Shown here: one piece after another, positions 1 to 7,956 of the stretch | Numbering within the stretch: position 1 is the first letter of the stretch | Layout: the number at the start of each line of letters is the position of its first letter | NCBI GenBank assembly: GCA_028279345.1 | Contig: JANQNY010000002.1 | Span: 1 to 32,320, forward strand | Source: Geminicoccaceae bacterium | GTDB lineage: Bacteria; Pseudomonadota; Alphaproteobacteria; Geminicoccales; Geminicoccaceae | Direction of reading: 5' to 3' | DNA: 32,320 bases | Notes under the pieces: generated by a model | What the model was told of the DNA's origin: nothing | Database searches by the model: none | The model's input: the letters and a program-made list of their open reading frames with translations, nothing else | Translations under genes and position numbers: made by a program

Positions 1-655
1 GGCTTCTGACCTCCCGTGGAACGCGGCGACGGATGGGCCCCAAGTCGTCGGGTGAGCGGCGCCCTACCGCGTCGCGCAGCTCCAGGAGCGGGCTCAGGCC
101 CAGGTTGATTCCGAACCAGACGATCGCACCGGCCGCGCAGATCACGATCGCCATCAAGACCGCGGCCTGGGTTACGAGCTGAAGACTGAGCGCCTCGCGT
201 TGCGTGACCGTCTGCCAGACCTGCACCGTCACCCACCCGCTGAACTGCGGGTCCGCGATGAACTCGCGAAGCGCCAGCACGCGCACCGGCTCCCCCAAAT
301 AGACGGCATCGAAGAACTGCGGCACGCCGCCCTGAATAGTGGTGTCCGGCGGCAAGGCTGGGGCATCGGAATAGCCGGTTACGAAGCCGCCGGCCGGTCC
401 GGTCACGCGATAGTAGATCGGATCACCCAGCGTGGTGGTCAGCGTGTCGAGCAGGTCTTCAGCCAGGATATCGCCGGTGCTCAACACGACGTCGCGCGCG
501 ATCGTCAGGCTGACGGCCAGCAGCGTGTTGTCGTAGAGCGCCTGGGACGTCCGCTCGGCCAGCACGTAGCGGGCAATCGCGGCGAACAGCGCCACGACCA
601 TGAGCGGTACGACGATCATCACGAACAGGCGCCCGCGCAATGAGCCCCTCAGCAT
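1..655 (-). CDS. TctE-like sensor histidine kinase, N-terminal part (cut by window edge)
   Basis: This is the first 218 codons of a membrane sensor kinase; the rest lies beyond base 1. Its ATG (655-653) overlaps the stop of the response regulator by one base (TGATG), so the two are translationally coupled. Visible parts are a first membrane segment (about residues 10-31), an extracytoplasmic sensor domain (about 32-155) and a second membrane segment (about 160-185). A juxtamembrane stretch of the HAMP / kinase-linker type follows, containing NLGLSPLLELRDAV and many arginines. This layout matches the two-component sensor kinase N-terminal domain (2CSK_N) of TctE kinases, which sense tricarboxylates and phosphorylate TctD. 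The histidine and ATPase domains are not in the window. Kinase identity is therefore inferred from the N-terminal domain and the adjacent regulator. The adjacent tctC-tctAB genes are the expected targets. Confidence 0.88.
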   Translation of the reverse strand, partial: MLRGSLRGRLFVMIVVPLMVVALFAAIARYVLAERTSQALYDNTLLAVSLTIARDVVLSTGDILAEDLLDTLTTTLGDPIYYRVTGPAGGFVTGYSDAPALPPDTTIQGGVPQFFDAVYLGEPVRVLALREFIADPQFSGWVTVQVWQTVTQREALSLQLVTQAAVLMAIVICAAGAIVWFGINLGLSPLLELRDAVGRRSPDDLGPIRRRVPREVRS

Positions 656-1329
656 CAGGCCGGGTCCCGCGTGTCCAGCATGTAGCCCAGCCCGCGCGCA
701 GTGCTGATGACGACGCCGGTCAGCTTGAGCTTGCGGCGAAGGCGCGAGACCAGCAACTCGACGGCGTTGAGATCGACGGGCGTACCGATGCCGTAGAGCG
801 CATCACCGATCTCGTCCTTCGAGACGATGCGGCCGCGATGGTCGAGCAAGTGCTCGAACAGCGCGAGCTCCCGTCTCGGCAGATCGATGGCGCCTTCGGG
901 ACCATGCAGGCGCCGGGCACTGCGGCTGTAGGTTGCCCGTCCGATCACCTCCTCGGTCGGCTTCAGCTCGGGGCGCCTTCGGGCGAGCGCGCGCACCCGA
1001 GCGCAGAGCTCACTCATCTCGAAGGGTTTGACGAGATAGTCGTCGGCACCGGCGTCGAGCCCCGTCACCCTGTCCCTCGTGTCGCCACGCGCCGTCAGCA
1101 CGAGAATCGGCGTTGGGTCCTTGCGACGACGCAGCTCCGCAATGAGATCGAAGCCGGACATCCCCGGAAGGTTGATGTCGATGATCGCCACATCCGCGCC
1201 CTCGGTCGCGAGGAACGCGTCGGCCTCGCGTCCGTCAGCTAGCCAGTCGAGCGCATAGCCGAGGTCGCGAAACGCCGAACCCACGGCGCTCGCGAGCATT
1301 TCATTGTCTTCGACCAGCACCACCCGCAT
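655..1329 (-). CDS. TctD-like OmpR/PhoB-family response regulator
   Basis: A 224-residue DNA-binding response regulator, full length for the OmpR family. The receiver domain (residues 1-115) shows the acidic pair at E7/D8, the phospho-acceptor D51 in IIDINLPGMSG, the conserved T79 and K101 in LVKPFE. A winged-helix domain occupies about residues 125-220, with the typical LPRRELALFEHLLDHRGRIV segment and the RLRRKLK recognition region. It heads a minus-strand operon with the TctE-like kinase and is divergent from the tctC-like gene. That arrangement predicts substrate-induced activation of the tct transport genes, as known for TctD. A 10-bp inverted repeat lies immediately upstream of its start. 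The two-component role is certain; the TctD assignment rests on context. Confidence 0.92.
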   Translation of the reverse strand: MRVVLVEDNEMLASAVGSAFRDLGYALDWLADGREADAFLATEGADVAIIDINLPGMSGFDLIAELRRRKDPTPILVLTARGDTRDRVTGLDAGADDYLVKPFEMSELCARVRALARRRPELKPTEEVIGRATYSRSARRLHGPEGAIDLPRRELALFEHLLDHRGRIVSKDEIGDALYGIGTPVDLNAVELLVSRLRRKLKLTGVVISTARGLGYMLDTRDPA

Positions 1330-1492
1330 TGCTGTCCACCGGACAGGTTTCCGACAGTTTGGATCGGTATCCTGCTGCCATCAAGCGAGTCCGGTGGAGA
1401 ACAATACCAGACCGCACGATTGGGGAGGGCCGGATGACGGGTACATGCCGATGCCGTTCCTCCATTTGTGGAGTGCAGCGATGGAGAACGAC
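1330..1492. promoter_or_regulatory. Divergent tctDE / tctC promoter region with a perfect inverted repeat
   Basis: This short spacer separates two divergent operons and must hold both promoters. It contains a perfect 10-bp inverted repeat, TCCACCGGAC at 1335-1344 and GTCCGGTGGA at 1389-1398. The left arm is itself embedded in a smaller palindrome, CTGTCC-ACC-GGACAG (1332-1346), touching the start of the response regulator gene. Arms 54 bp apart fit a regulator binding two sites on about the same DNA face, here most naturally the TctD-like protein. No convincing -35/-10 pair could be fixed by eye. Regulator assignment is inference. Confidence 0.5.
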
Positions 1493-2599
1493 ATGACCCG
1501 CCCGTTTCAAATCAACCGCCGGCTAACGCTGGCGTTCGCCGCCGGTATTGCTGTCCTTGGTCTCGGCGGCGGAGCGCATGCCGACGATGCGTCCTTCGAC
1601 GGCGACACCATCGAATGGATCATTCCGTTCTCGCCCGGCGGCGGCTCGGACACTTGGGCGCGGTTCAACGCGCCATTCCTCTCGAAGTATCTAGCGGGCA
1701 ACCCAACGGTCGTGGTGATCAACGAGCCAGGCGGCGGATCAACCAAGGGCACCAACCTGTTCGCGGCGCGTGCCGAACCCGATGGCCAGACGATTCTCGG
1801 CACCTCGGGGTCCACCCAATTCCCCTACCTCCTCGGCGATCCACGTGTTCGCTACGACTACAAGGACTGGCGCGTGGTGCTCGCGGCCCCGACAGGCGGC
1901 GTCGTCTACGCCTCGCCCTCGCTCGGTATCACCTCGGCAGACGAGCTCGAGAAGCTGCAGGGCCAGGAACTCGTCTACGCCAATCAAGGCGCCACTTCGC
2001 TGGACCTTGTGCCGCTGCTCGCTTTCCGCCTCATGGACCTCGACGTCCAGCATGTGTTCGGCTTCAAGGGTCGCGGCGATGGACGGCTCGCCTTCGAGCG
2101 TGGCGAGGCCAACATCGACTATCAGACCTCCTCAGCTTACCTGAAGAATGTGCAGCCTTTGGTTGAGGCAGGCCAGGCCGTGCCGCTTTTCTCGTGGGGC
2201 TCCTTCGACGCTGACGGCAACCTAACGCGCGATCCGACGTTCCCCGACCTGCCGCACTTCGCCGAGGCGTATGAGATGCTGACCGGCGAGGCACCGTCGG
2301 GTCCCGAGTTCGACGCTTGGGTCGCCTTCTTCACCGCCGGGTTCCCAGCGCAAAAAATGATCTTCTTGCCGAACGGAACCTCTGACGAGATCGTGGCCGC
2401 GTACCAGGACGCCGCCACGCAGATGTTCGCCGATCCCGAGTATCAGGAGGCCAAGCTGCCCGTCCTCGGGACCTACGAGCAGGTCACCGGCGACGCGGCA
2501 ACGGTGCTGTACGAGAAGGCGACGACGATCTCGCCTGAGCTCCGCCAGCAGGTCGTCGACATGCTCGAGGCCGAGTACGGCGTCAAGCTCGGCAACTGA
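1493..2599 (+). CDS. TctC/Bug-family periplasmic tricarboxylate-binding protein
   Basis: The 368-residue solute-binding component of a tripartite tricarboxylate transporter. A Sec signal peptide is clear (MTRPFQINRR, hydrophobic core, cleavage near GGGAHA-DD). The mature start has the family hallmark IEWIIPFSPGGGSDTWAR, which forms the carboxylate-binding loop, followed by VVVINEPGGGSTKGTN. Bug/TctC proteins bind di- and tricarboxylates or related organic acids in the periplasm and hand them to TctA/TctB. The ATG at 1493 has GGAG six bases upstream; an in-frame ATG at 1481 also has a GGAG and is a close alternative. Upstream in-frame codons to 1304 would precede the signal peptide and overlap the divergent promoter, so they were rejected. 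It leads an operon with the fused TctAB permease. The substrate is inferred only from the neighbours (tcuAB, PrpF-like): a tricarballylate, aconitate or citrate-like acid. Confidence 0.9.
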   Translation: MTRPFQINRRLTLAFAAGIAVLGLGGGAHADDASFDGDTIEWIIPFSPGGGSDTWARFNAPFLSKYLAGNPTVVVINEPGGGSTKGTNLFAARAEPDGQTILGTSGSTQFPYLLGDPRVRYDYKDWRVVLAAPTGGVVYASPSLGITSADELEKLQGQELVYANQGATSLDLVPLLAFRLMDLDVQHVFGFKGRGDGRLAFERGEANIDYQTSSAYLKNVQPLVEAGQAVPLFSWGSFDADGNLTRDPTFPDLPHFAEAYEMLTGEAPSGPEFDAWVAFFTAGFPAQKMIFLPNGTSDEIVAAYQDAATQMFADPEYQEAKLPVLGTYEQVTGDAATVLYEKATTISPELRQQVVDMLEAEYGVKLGN

Positions 2600-2686
2600 C
2601 GGCACTCCCGCATTTGACACGCTGGGCGGCGACGCGATGCGCCGCCCAGCGTCCCAAAAGCTCGCCCGCTCAACGAGGCAGCCGCC

Positions 2687-4693
2687 ATGCTCGAGGCCTT
2701 TGCCGCCGCATTCGCCGATCTCCTGACGCTGCAGCATATCGGGTACATGCTTGTCGGGGTGGTCATCGGGCTCTCGATCGGCGTGTTCCCGGGCCTCGGC
2801 GGTATCGCAGGCCTTTCGCTGCTGATCCCCTTCATTTACGGCATGGATTCGGTGTCGGCCCTGGCGATGCTCATCGGCCTCGTCGCGGTCATCCCGACCT
2901 CGGACACCTTCTCGTCGGTGCTGATGGGCATACCGGGCTCGAGTGCGAGCCAGGCCACGGTGCTCGATGGCTTTCCCATGGCGAAGCGCGGTGAGGCCGC
3001 CCGTGCGCTCTCCGCCGCGTTCGTCTCGTCGCTGTTTGGCGGGCTCGTGGGCGCCATCGTGCTCACGGGCTTCGTGCTCATCGCCCGACCGTTGATCCTC
3101 GCCTTCGGCTCGGCCGAACTGTTCATGCTGTCCGTGTTCGGCCTCTCGATGGTGGGCGTACTCGCCGGCCGCAGTCTCGCCAAAGGCCTTGCCGCGTGCG
3201 GTATCGGCCTAGTGCTAGGCTCGATCGGCGGAGCGCCCGCCACCGGCGAGTTTCGCATGGTCTTCGACGTCGACTATCTCTACGACGGCATCCCGCTCGT
3301 GGTCGTCGGCCTCGGCCTTTTCGCCTTTCCCGAGATCGCGGATCTGCTCCGCCGCAACCAGTCGATCGCCGGCGGTTCGACGTTGGGAGCCGGCTGGTTT
3401 CGGGGCGTCGCCGACTGGTTCCGGAACATCTTCCTCAGCCTGCGTTGCTCCGGCGTCGGGTGCATCATTGGCGCCATACCGGGCCTCGGAGGGTCGGTCG
3501 TGGACTGGATCGCGTACGGCCACGCCGTGCAGACGAGTCGCGACGTGTCGCAGTTCGGCAAGGGCAACCCGCGCGGGATCATCGCGCCCGAGAGCGCCAA
3601 CAACGCCAAAGAGGGCGGCGGCCTGCTGCCGACGTTGCTGTTTGGCATCCCAGGCTCTGGCTCTATGGCCGTGTTCCTTGGCGGCATGGTGCTCATCGGC
3701 ATCGAGCCCGGCCCGTCGATGGTCACCAGCGAACTCAGCGTCACCTATTCGATCATCTGGTCGCTGGCGATGGCGAACGTGCTCGGCGCCGGGCTCTGCC
3801 TGATCCTAGCTCAGCCGATCGCGCGGCTCACCACGATCCCGTTCCCGCTGCTCGCGCCGTTCATGATCACCGTCATCTGCTTCGCGGCGTTCCAGGCGAC
3901 GCGCGACCTCTCCGATCTGCTCGCGCTGCTGGCTATCGGCGTGCTCGGTATCCTCATGAAGCGCTTCGGCTGGCCCCGGCCGGCGCTCCTGATCGGGTTC
4001 GTTCTGGCACCGCAGGCCGAGACCTACCTGTACCAGGCGGTGCAGTTCTACGGTTGGGCGTTCCTGCTGCGCCCGGGTGTCCTCATCATCGCCGCCATCA
4101 CGGCCGTCTCGATTTGGTTCGGCATCCGCAACCGCGTCGACGACACGGGCTCGGCACCTGCTGGAGCCGCTGAGCCCGTGACGGCCGCGTCGGCGCCCCC
4201 GCCGCTGGCCGATCGCGGCCCGCAGATCGCCTTCGTCGTGCTCGTGCTCGCGATCTTCGCCATCGCCATCTGGGACGGCTCCCAGCATAGCTTCCTCGGT
4301 GCCGTGTTCCCGATCGGCACGGCTTCGGTCGCAGCGTTTTTTGCGCTCATGCTCTTGTTCGTGCTGATCCTCGGCAGCGTGACGAACCCGGCAGTCTTCG
4401 ATCACGAGAGGACGGGCGATCATGTCGGCGACCCGGCCGTCCGCTCGCCTTGGGCCGGCGCTGCGTGGATCGCCGGGCTCGTGGTGCTGTCCGCGCTGAT
4501 CGGCTTCTTCCTGGCGATGATCGCCTTCTTCGTGATCTTCCTTCGCGTGCGGGCCAATGCCGGCTGGACGAGGACGTTGCTCCTGACGGCAGTGGCGACC
4601 TTGTTCATCGGCTTTCTGGCTGGCGCCCTCAACCTCAACTTCCCCTCGGGATGGCTCCAAGAGGTTGTCGACCTGCCTTGGCCACTGCGGTGA
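2687..4693 (+). CDS. Fused TctA-TctB tripartite tricarboxylate transporter permease
   Basis: A 668-residue inner-membrane protein. Residues 1 to about 490 are TctA, the large 12-segment permease. Family motifs include GVFPGLGGIAGLSLLIPF, LMGIPGSSASQATVLDGFPMAKRGEAARAL and the second-half repeat IGAIPGLGGSVVDWIAYG with LFGIPGSGSMAVFLGGM. After a Pro/Ala-rich linker (about 480-505), residues about 508-668 form a TctB-like domain of four membrane segments. In most Tct systems TctB is a separate small protein encoded between tctC and tctA, so here the order is inverted and fused. The operon continues without a gap: its TGA stop overlaps the GTG start of the next gene. It should use an ion gradient to import the acid bound by the TctC-like protein. 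Fusion is seen directly; transport specificity is inferred. Confidence 0.92.
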   Translation: MLEAFAAAFADLLTLQHIGYMLVGVVIGLSIGVFPGLGGIAGLSLLIPFIYGMDSVSALAMLIGLVAVIPTSDTFSSVLMGIPGSSASQATVLDGFPMAKRGEAARALSAAFVSSLFGGLVGAIVLTGFVLIARPLILAFGSAELFMLSVFGLSMVGVLAGRSLAKGLAACGIGLVLGSIGGAPATGEFRMVFDVDYLYDGIPLVVVGLGLFAFPEIADLLRRNQSIAGGSTLGAGWFRGVADWFRNIFLSLRCSGVGCIIGAIPGLGGSVVDWIAYGHAVQTSRDVSQFGKGNPRGIIAPESANNAKEGGGLLPTLLFGIPGSGSMAVFLGGMVLIGIEPGPSMVTSELSVTYSIIWSLAMANVLGAGLCLILAQPIARLTTIPFPLLAPFMITVICFAAFQATRDLSDLLALLAIGVLGILMKRFGWPRPALLIGFVLAPQAETYLYQAVQFYGWAFLLRPGVLIIAAITAVSIWFGIRNRVDDTGSAPAGAAEPVTAASAPPPLADRGPQIAFVVLVLAIFAIAIWDGSQHSFLGAVFPIGTASVAAFFALMLLFVLILGSVTNPAVFDHERTGDHVGDPAVRSPWAGAAWIAGLVVLSALIGFFLAMIAFFVIFLRVRANAGWTRTLLLTAVATLFIGFLAGALNLNFPSGWLQEVVDLPWPLR

Positions 4694-5751
4694 GCCGATC
4701 GCTCCGCCTGCTGCTGCTGCCCGGCGATGGCATCGGGCCGGAGATCTCCGCCGCTACGGAGGCGGTGGTAGGCGCCGCGGCGCGGCGTCACGACTTAGAG
4801 CTGGACATCACCCGCGCGGACATCGGCTTCGCGGCGCTCGAGGCACATGGCTCAACGATCCCCGCCGACGTCGTGGCTGAGGCAAAGAAGGCCCATGGCG
4901 TCATCCTCGGACCGGTCTCCCACAACGCCTATCCGCCCGCGGCGGATGGCGGCCTGAACCCCTCCGGCACACTGCGTCGCGAACTCGACCTCTACGCCAA
5001 CATCCGCCCGGCGCGCAGCATCCCAGGCGTGCCCCAGCCGATCGGCAAACCGATCGACCTCGTGGTCGTCCGGGAGAATCTCGAGGGCTTCTACGCGGAC
5101 CGCAACATGGCCCAGGGGCCGGGCGAGTTCATGCCAGAGCCAGGCATCGCGATTGCCTTGCGCAAGATCACGGTTAGGGCGTCGCGGCGTATCGCCGAAC
5201 GCGCCTTCGCCATCGCCCACGAACGGCCCGCGCGGCGCCTCGCGGCGGTGCACAAGGCGAACGTACTCCGGGTGTCGGACGGGTTGTTCCTCGACGAGGT
5301 GCGCAAGGTCGCCGCGTGCTGCCCGCAGATCGCCTACGAGGAGGTGATCGTCGACGCGGCGATGGCGCTGGTGGTGCGCAACCCCGCTCGGTTCGATGTC
5401 CTGCTTTCCACCAACATGTTCGGCGACATCCTCTCCGATCTCACCTCGGAACTCGCCGGGAGCCTCGGGCTCGGTGCCTCCCTCAATGTCGGCGACGAGC
5501 ACGCGATGGCGCAGGCCCAGCACGGTTCCGCACCCGACATCGCCGGCACCGATGCGGCCAACCCGACCTCGCTGATCGGCTCCACAGCGATGCTGCTTCG
5601 CCATCTTGGCGAAGAGCCGGCGGCCCAGGCGATCGAACGAGCTTGCGAACGCGCGATCGCAGTGCCCGAGACGCGAACCCGTGACCTCGGTGGGACGCTC
5701 GGCACGCGGGCCTTTACAGCCGCCGTGATCGACCACCTCGGAGGACCTTGA
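4690..5751 (+). CDS. Isopropylmalate/isocitrate dehydrogenase-family oxidoreductase
   Basis: A 353-residue beta-decarboxylating dehydrogenase. The GTG start at 4690 overlaps the previous stop (GTGA). The first residues already give the family signature LLLLPGDGIGPEI, and initiating further upstream would run inside tctAB. Other hallmarks are RRELDLYANIRPARS (substrate arginines), VVVRENLEGFY, AAVHKANVLRVSDGLF (catalytic Lys) and the metal-binding STNMFGDILSDLTSELAGSLGL segment. The family oxidises a (2R)-2-hydroxy acid with NAD(P) and decarboxylates it; members include 3-isopropylmalate, isocitrate, homoisocitrate and tartrate/D-malate dehydrogenases. It sits in a carboxylate uptake operon rather than a leucine operon. 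Action on isocitrate or another (substituted) malate derived from the imported acid is therefore more likely than leucine synthesis. Exact substrate unknown. Confidence 0.85.
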   Translation: MSRSLRLLLLPGDGIGPEISAATEAVVGAAARRHDLELDITRADIGFAALEAHGSTIPADVVAEAKKAHGVILGPVSHNAYPPAADGGLNPSGTLRRELDLYANIRPARSIPGVPQPIGKPIDLVVVRENLEGFYADRNMAQGPGEFMPEPGIAIALRKITVRASRRIAERAFAIAHERPARRLAAVHKANVLRVSDGLFLDEVRKVAACCPQIAYEEVIVDAAMALVVRNPARFDVLLSTNMFGDILSDLTSELAGSLGLGASLNVGDEHAMAQAQHGSAPDIAGTDAANPTSLIGSTAMLLRHLGEEPAAQAIERACERAIAVPETRTRDLGGTLGTRAFTAAVIDHLGGP

Positions 5752-5753
5752 CG

Positions 5754-6830
5754 ATGCAGCAGGTGGCCTTGCCCTTCCTGTTCATGCGCGGCGGGACCTC
5801 CCGCGGCCCCTATTTCGATCGCGCCAGCCTACCGGCGGACCACGATCAGCTGTCGAAGGTCCTCGTGGCTGCGGTCGGCGCCGGCCATCCCTTGAACATC
5901 GATGGAATCGGCGGTGGCGCGACTGTCACCACGAAGGTGGCGATGCTCTCCAGATCCGAAGACCCGGCCGCCGACGTCGACTACTTCTTCGCGCAGGTCG
6001 CGGTGGAAGACGCGCTGGTCGACTACAAGCCGACCTGCGGCAACATCCTGTCCGGCGTCGGCCCAGCGGCACTGGAGATGGGGCTCGTTTCGTTCGGCGG
6101 TGACGAAACTCGCGTGCGCATCCGGGCCGTCAATACGGGCGCGCTGATCGAAGCCGTGATCCAGACCCCCGGCGGCACTGTCCGCTACGATGGCGATGCG
6201 GCGATCGACGGCGTGCCTGGGACGGCCGCGCCGATCCTCCTGAGCTTCATGGGCGTGGTCGGGTCGAGCACCGGCAAGCTGCTACCCACCGGCAACCTGC
6301 GCGATGAGATCGACGGCATCCAGGTTACGTGCATGGACGTCGCCATGCCCGTGTGCGTCGCGCGGGCCGAGGATTTCGGTCTCACCGGCTACGAGAGCCG
6401 CGACGAGCTCGATGCGAACCGGGCCTTCTTCGGGCGGATGGAACCGATCCGGATCGAGGCAGGGCGGCGGATGGGCATGGGGGACGTAAGCACCTCGGTA
6501 ACGCCCAAGTTCGCGGTGGTTGCACCGGCACGTTCCGGCGGGTCCTTCGCTGCACGCTACTTCATGCCGTGGCAATGCCACCCGACGATGGCGGTGACGG
6601 GCGCGCAGTGCCTCGCCGCCTGTGCCCTTATGCCCGGCTCCATAGCCGATGGCCTGATGGCGGCGCCGATGGCACCAGCCCGCATCGTGATCGAGCACCC
6701 GTCGGGCAAAATCGACGTTCTTGTCGACTACGCGCAGTCGGCAGGAGGTGTCGACATCAAGTCGGCAGGTCTGATGCGGACGGCGCGCCTGCTTGCCCGC
6801 GGTGAGGTGTTCGTTCCGGGCAAGCTCTAG
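5754..6830 (+). CDS. PrpF-family isomerase (aconitate / oxalomesaconate isomerase-like)
   Basis: A 358-residue protein of the PrpF family (diaminopimelate-epimerase fold). It has the N-terminal signature LPFLFMRGGTSRGPYFD, the DGIGGGATVTTKVAML segment and Cys95 in KPTCGNILSGVGPAALE, the conserved catalytic Cys-Gly-Asn. Known members move double bonds in unsaturated tricarboxylates: PrpF (2-methylaconitate), aconitate isomerase, and GalD (4-oxalomesaconate tautomerase). The ATG at 5754 is preceded by GGAGG nine bases away. A TTG at 5748 overlapping the previous stop is only three bases from that GGAGG and is less likely. Last gene of the tctC-tctAB-dehydrogenase operon. Given tcuAB nearby, a trans/cis-aconitate isomerase role is a reasonable guess. 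Its TAG overlaps the stop of the opposing small ORF through the palindrome CTAG. Confidence 0.87.
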   Translation: MQQVALPFLFMRGGTSRGPYFDRASLPADHDQLSKVLVAAVGAGHPLNIDGIGGGATVTTKVAMLSRSEDPAADVDYFFAQVAVEDALVDYKPTCGNILSGVGPAALEMGLVSFGGDETRVRIRAVNTGALIEAVIQTPGGTVRYDGDAAIDGVPGTAAPILLSFMGVVGSSTGKLLPTGNLRDEIDGIQVTCMDVAMPVCVARAEDFGLTGYESRDELDANRAFFGRMEPIRIEAGRRMGMGDVSTSVTPKFAVVAPARSGGSFAARYFMPWQCHPTMAVTGAQCLAACALMPGSIADGLMAAPMAPARIVIEHPSGKIDVLVDYAQSAGGVDIKSAGLMRTARLLARGEVFVPGKL

Positions 6831-7036
6831 TCGCTGCCCGCCGCCCGCGCTGCGGCGAGCGCACGGCCGATCTCGGCGCGCCGATCGAGCAGGTGATTGA
6901 ACTGGGCGTCGCAACCCGCGATGGGCGTCGGATAGCTCCGGATCTCTGCCTCGATCCGCGCAGCCTCTGCCCGCAGCGCTTCGACTGCCGCAGCAGTCAG
7001 GGCTCGATCACCCGTATGGGCCTTCCTCGCTTCCAT
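6827..7036 (-). CDS. Possible small helical protein (69 residues), unrecognised
   Basis: An ORF of 69 residues beginning with an ATG inside the end of the 2-hydroxyacid dehydrogenase gene (40-bp overlap). It runs to a TAG that shares a CTAG palindrome with the stop of the convergent PrpF-like gene. The portion beyond the dehydrogenase (about residues 14-69) reads like a real protein: alternating charged and alanine residues predict two helices (about 14-32 and 45-66) around a PTPIAGCDAQFNHLLDRR segment with one Cys and a His. Without it, the roughly 166 bases between the two genes would be empty, unusual in this compact region. No family recognised and no strong ribosome site seen; translation would depend on coupling to the upstream gene. 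Could still be a chance ORF. Confidence 0.5.
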   Translation of the reverse strand: MEARKAHTGDRALTAAAVEALRAEAARIEAEIRSYPTPIAGCDAQFNHLLDRRAEIGRALAAARAAGSD

Positions 7037-7956
7037 GCTTCGATTGCCTCCACCGTTTCCGAATAGAATAGCTCGTAGGTCTGACGACTGATGTAACCGA
7101 TGTGCGGTGTCAGGATCAGGCGGCCGTCGTCGATCAACGATCGATCGCGGAGCGGATCGTCGGGACGCAAGGGCTCCTCGTCGAAGACGTCTAGTGCCGC
7201 CGCACCGAGCCGTCCGCCACGCAGTGCATCCAGCACGGCCGTCGTGTTGACGATCGGGCCGCGCGATGTGTTCACCAAGACGGTATCTGGCTTCATGCAC
7301 GCGAGCTGCGGCGTGTCGATCAGACCGCACGTCCGCGCCGACAGCACCAGATGCACGGAGACGACGTCTGCGGCCCTGAGCAGGTCATCCAAGCTCGCGG
7401 CCCCTCGGACGCCGGCGTCGGCGCAACGCGCGGCCATCAAGTTCCGGCTCCACGCGACGATCTCCATGCCGAACGGCTTGGCCAGCGCAGCAACCCGCTC
7501 GCCGACCTTGCCGAGGCCCAGGAGACCCAGCGTGAGGCCATCGAGGTCCCGGCCGAGCCCGCGCTGCCAACCGCCGTCGCGCACGGAGAGGGCTTCGCCG
7601 ACCAGCCCTCGCGTCGCCGCGAGGATGAGCGTCATCGCGTGTTGCGCGGTCGCCGGCTTGCGGCTGCGCGTGCCGCAGACCGTGACCCCGTTCGCGGCCG
7701 CTGCGGCTACATCGATCGCGAGGTTGCGCGGCCCGGTCGTCACGATCAGCCGGAGCCGGGGCAAGGCACCGATGAGTGCCGCCGTGAACGGTGTGCGCTC
7801 GCGCATCAAGCAGACAACATCGAATGGCGCGAGGATCTCTGGCAGCTCGATCGCCGGCAGCGGCCGGTCGAACACGCAGACCTCGCTGCCAAGGCGCGCC
7901 CAGTCGCCCAGGTCGAGGGCGACGTGCTGATAGTCGTCGAGGACTGCTATCCGCAT
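6997..7956 (-). CDS. D-isomer-specific 2-hydroxyacid dehydrogenase
   Basis: A full-length 319-residue NAD(P)-dependent dehydrogenase of the D-2-hydroxyacid family (relatives: phosphoglycerate, glyoxylate and hydroxypyruvate reductases). The nucleotide-binding motif GLLGLGKVGERVA is at about 144-156. Catalytic residues are visible as R232 (NTSRGPIVN), E261 (DVFDEEPL) and H285 (TPHIGYISRQ). The protein interconverts a 2-oxo acid and a D-2-hydroxy acid in the cytoplasm. Its start overlaps the end of the GntR gene by 10 bp, placing it third in the abrB-like/gntR operon. Context suggests it handles a hydroxy- or oxo-acid by-product of the tricarboxylate pathway; the substrate cannot be read from the sequence. 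Confidence 0.92.
   Translation of the reverse strand: MRIAVLDDYQHVALDLGDWARLGSEVCVFDRPLPAIELPEILAPFDVVCLMRERTPFTAALIGALPRLRLIVTTGPRNLAIDVAAAAANGVTVCGTRSRKPATAQHAMTLILAATRGLVGEALSVRDGGWQRGLGRDLDGLTLGLLGLGKVGERVAALAKPFGMEIVAWSRNLMAARCADAGVRGAASLDDLLRAADVVSVHLVLSARTCGLIDTPQLACMKPDTVLVNTSRGPIVNTTAVLDALRGGRLGAAALDVFDEEPLRPDDPLRDRSLIDDGRLILTPHIGYISRQTYELFYSETVEAIEAWKRGRPIRVIEP

Noticed and set aside
200..1242. Plus-strand open frames opposite the two-component genes
   Set aside because: The minus strand encodes unmistakable receiver, winged-helix and sensor sequences; the plus-strand products are low-complexity and without motifs.
1304..1492. A longer N-terminus for the TctC-like protein
   Set aside because: It would place about 63 residues before a typical signal peptide and cover the divergent promoter; ATG 1493 (or 1481) has a good ribosome site.
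3806..4660. A 284-codon minus-strand open frame inside tctAB
   Set aside because: Highly charged low-complexity translation opposite clear TctA/TctB membrane motifs; no family or ribosome site.
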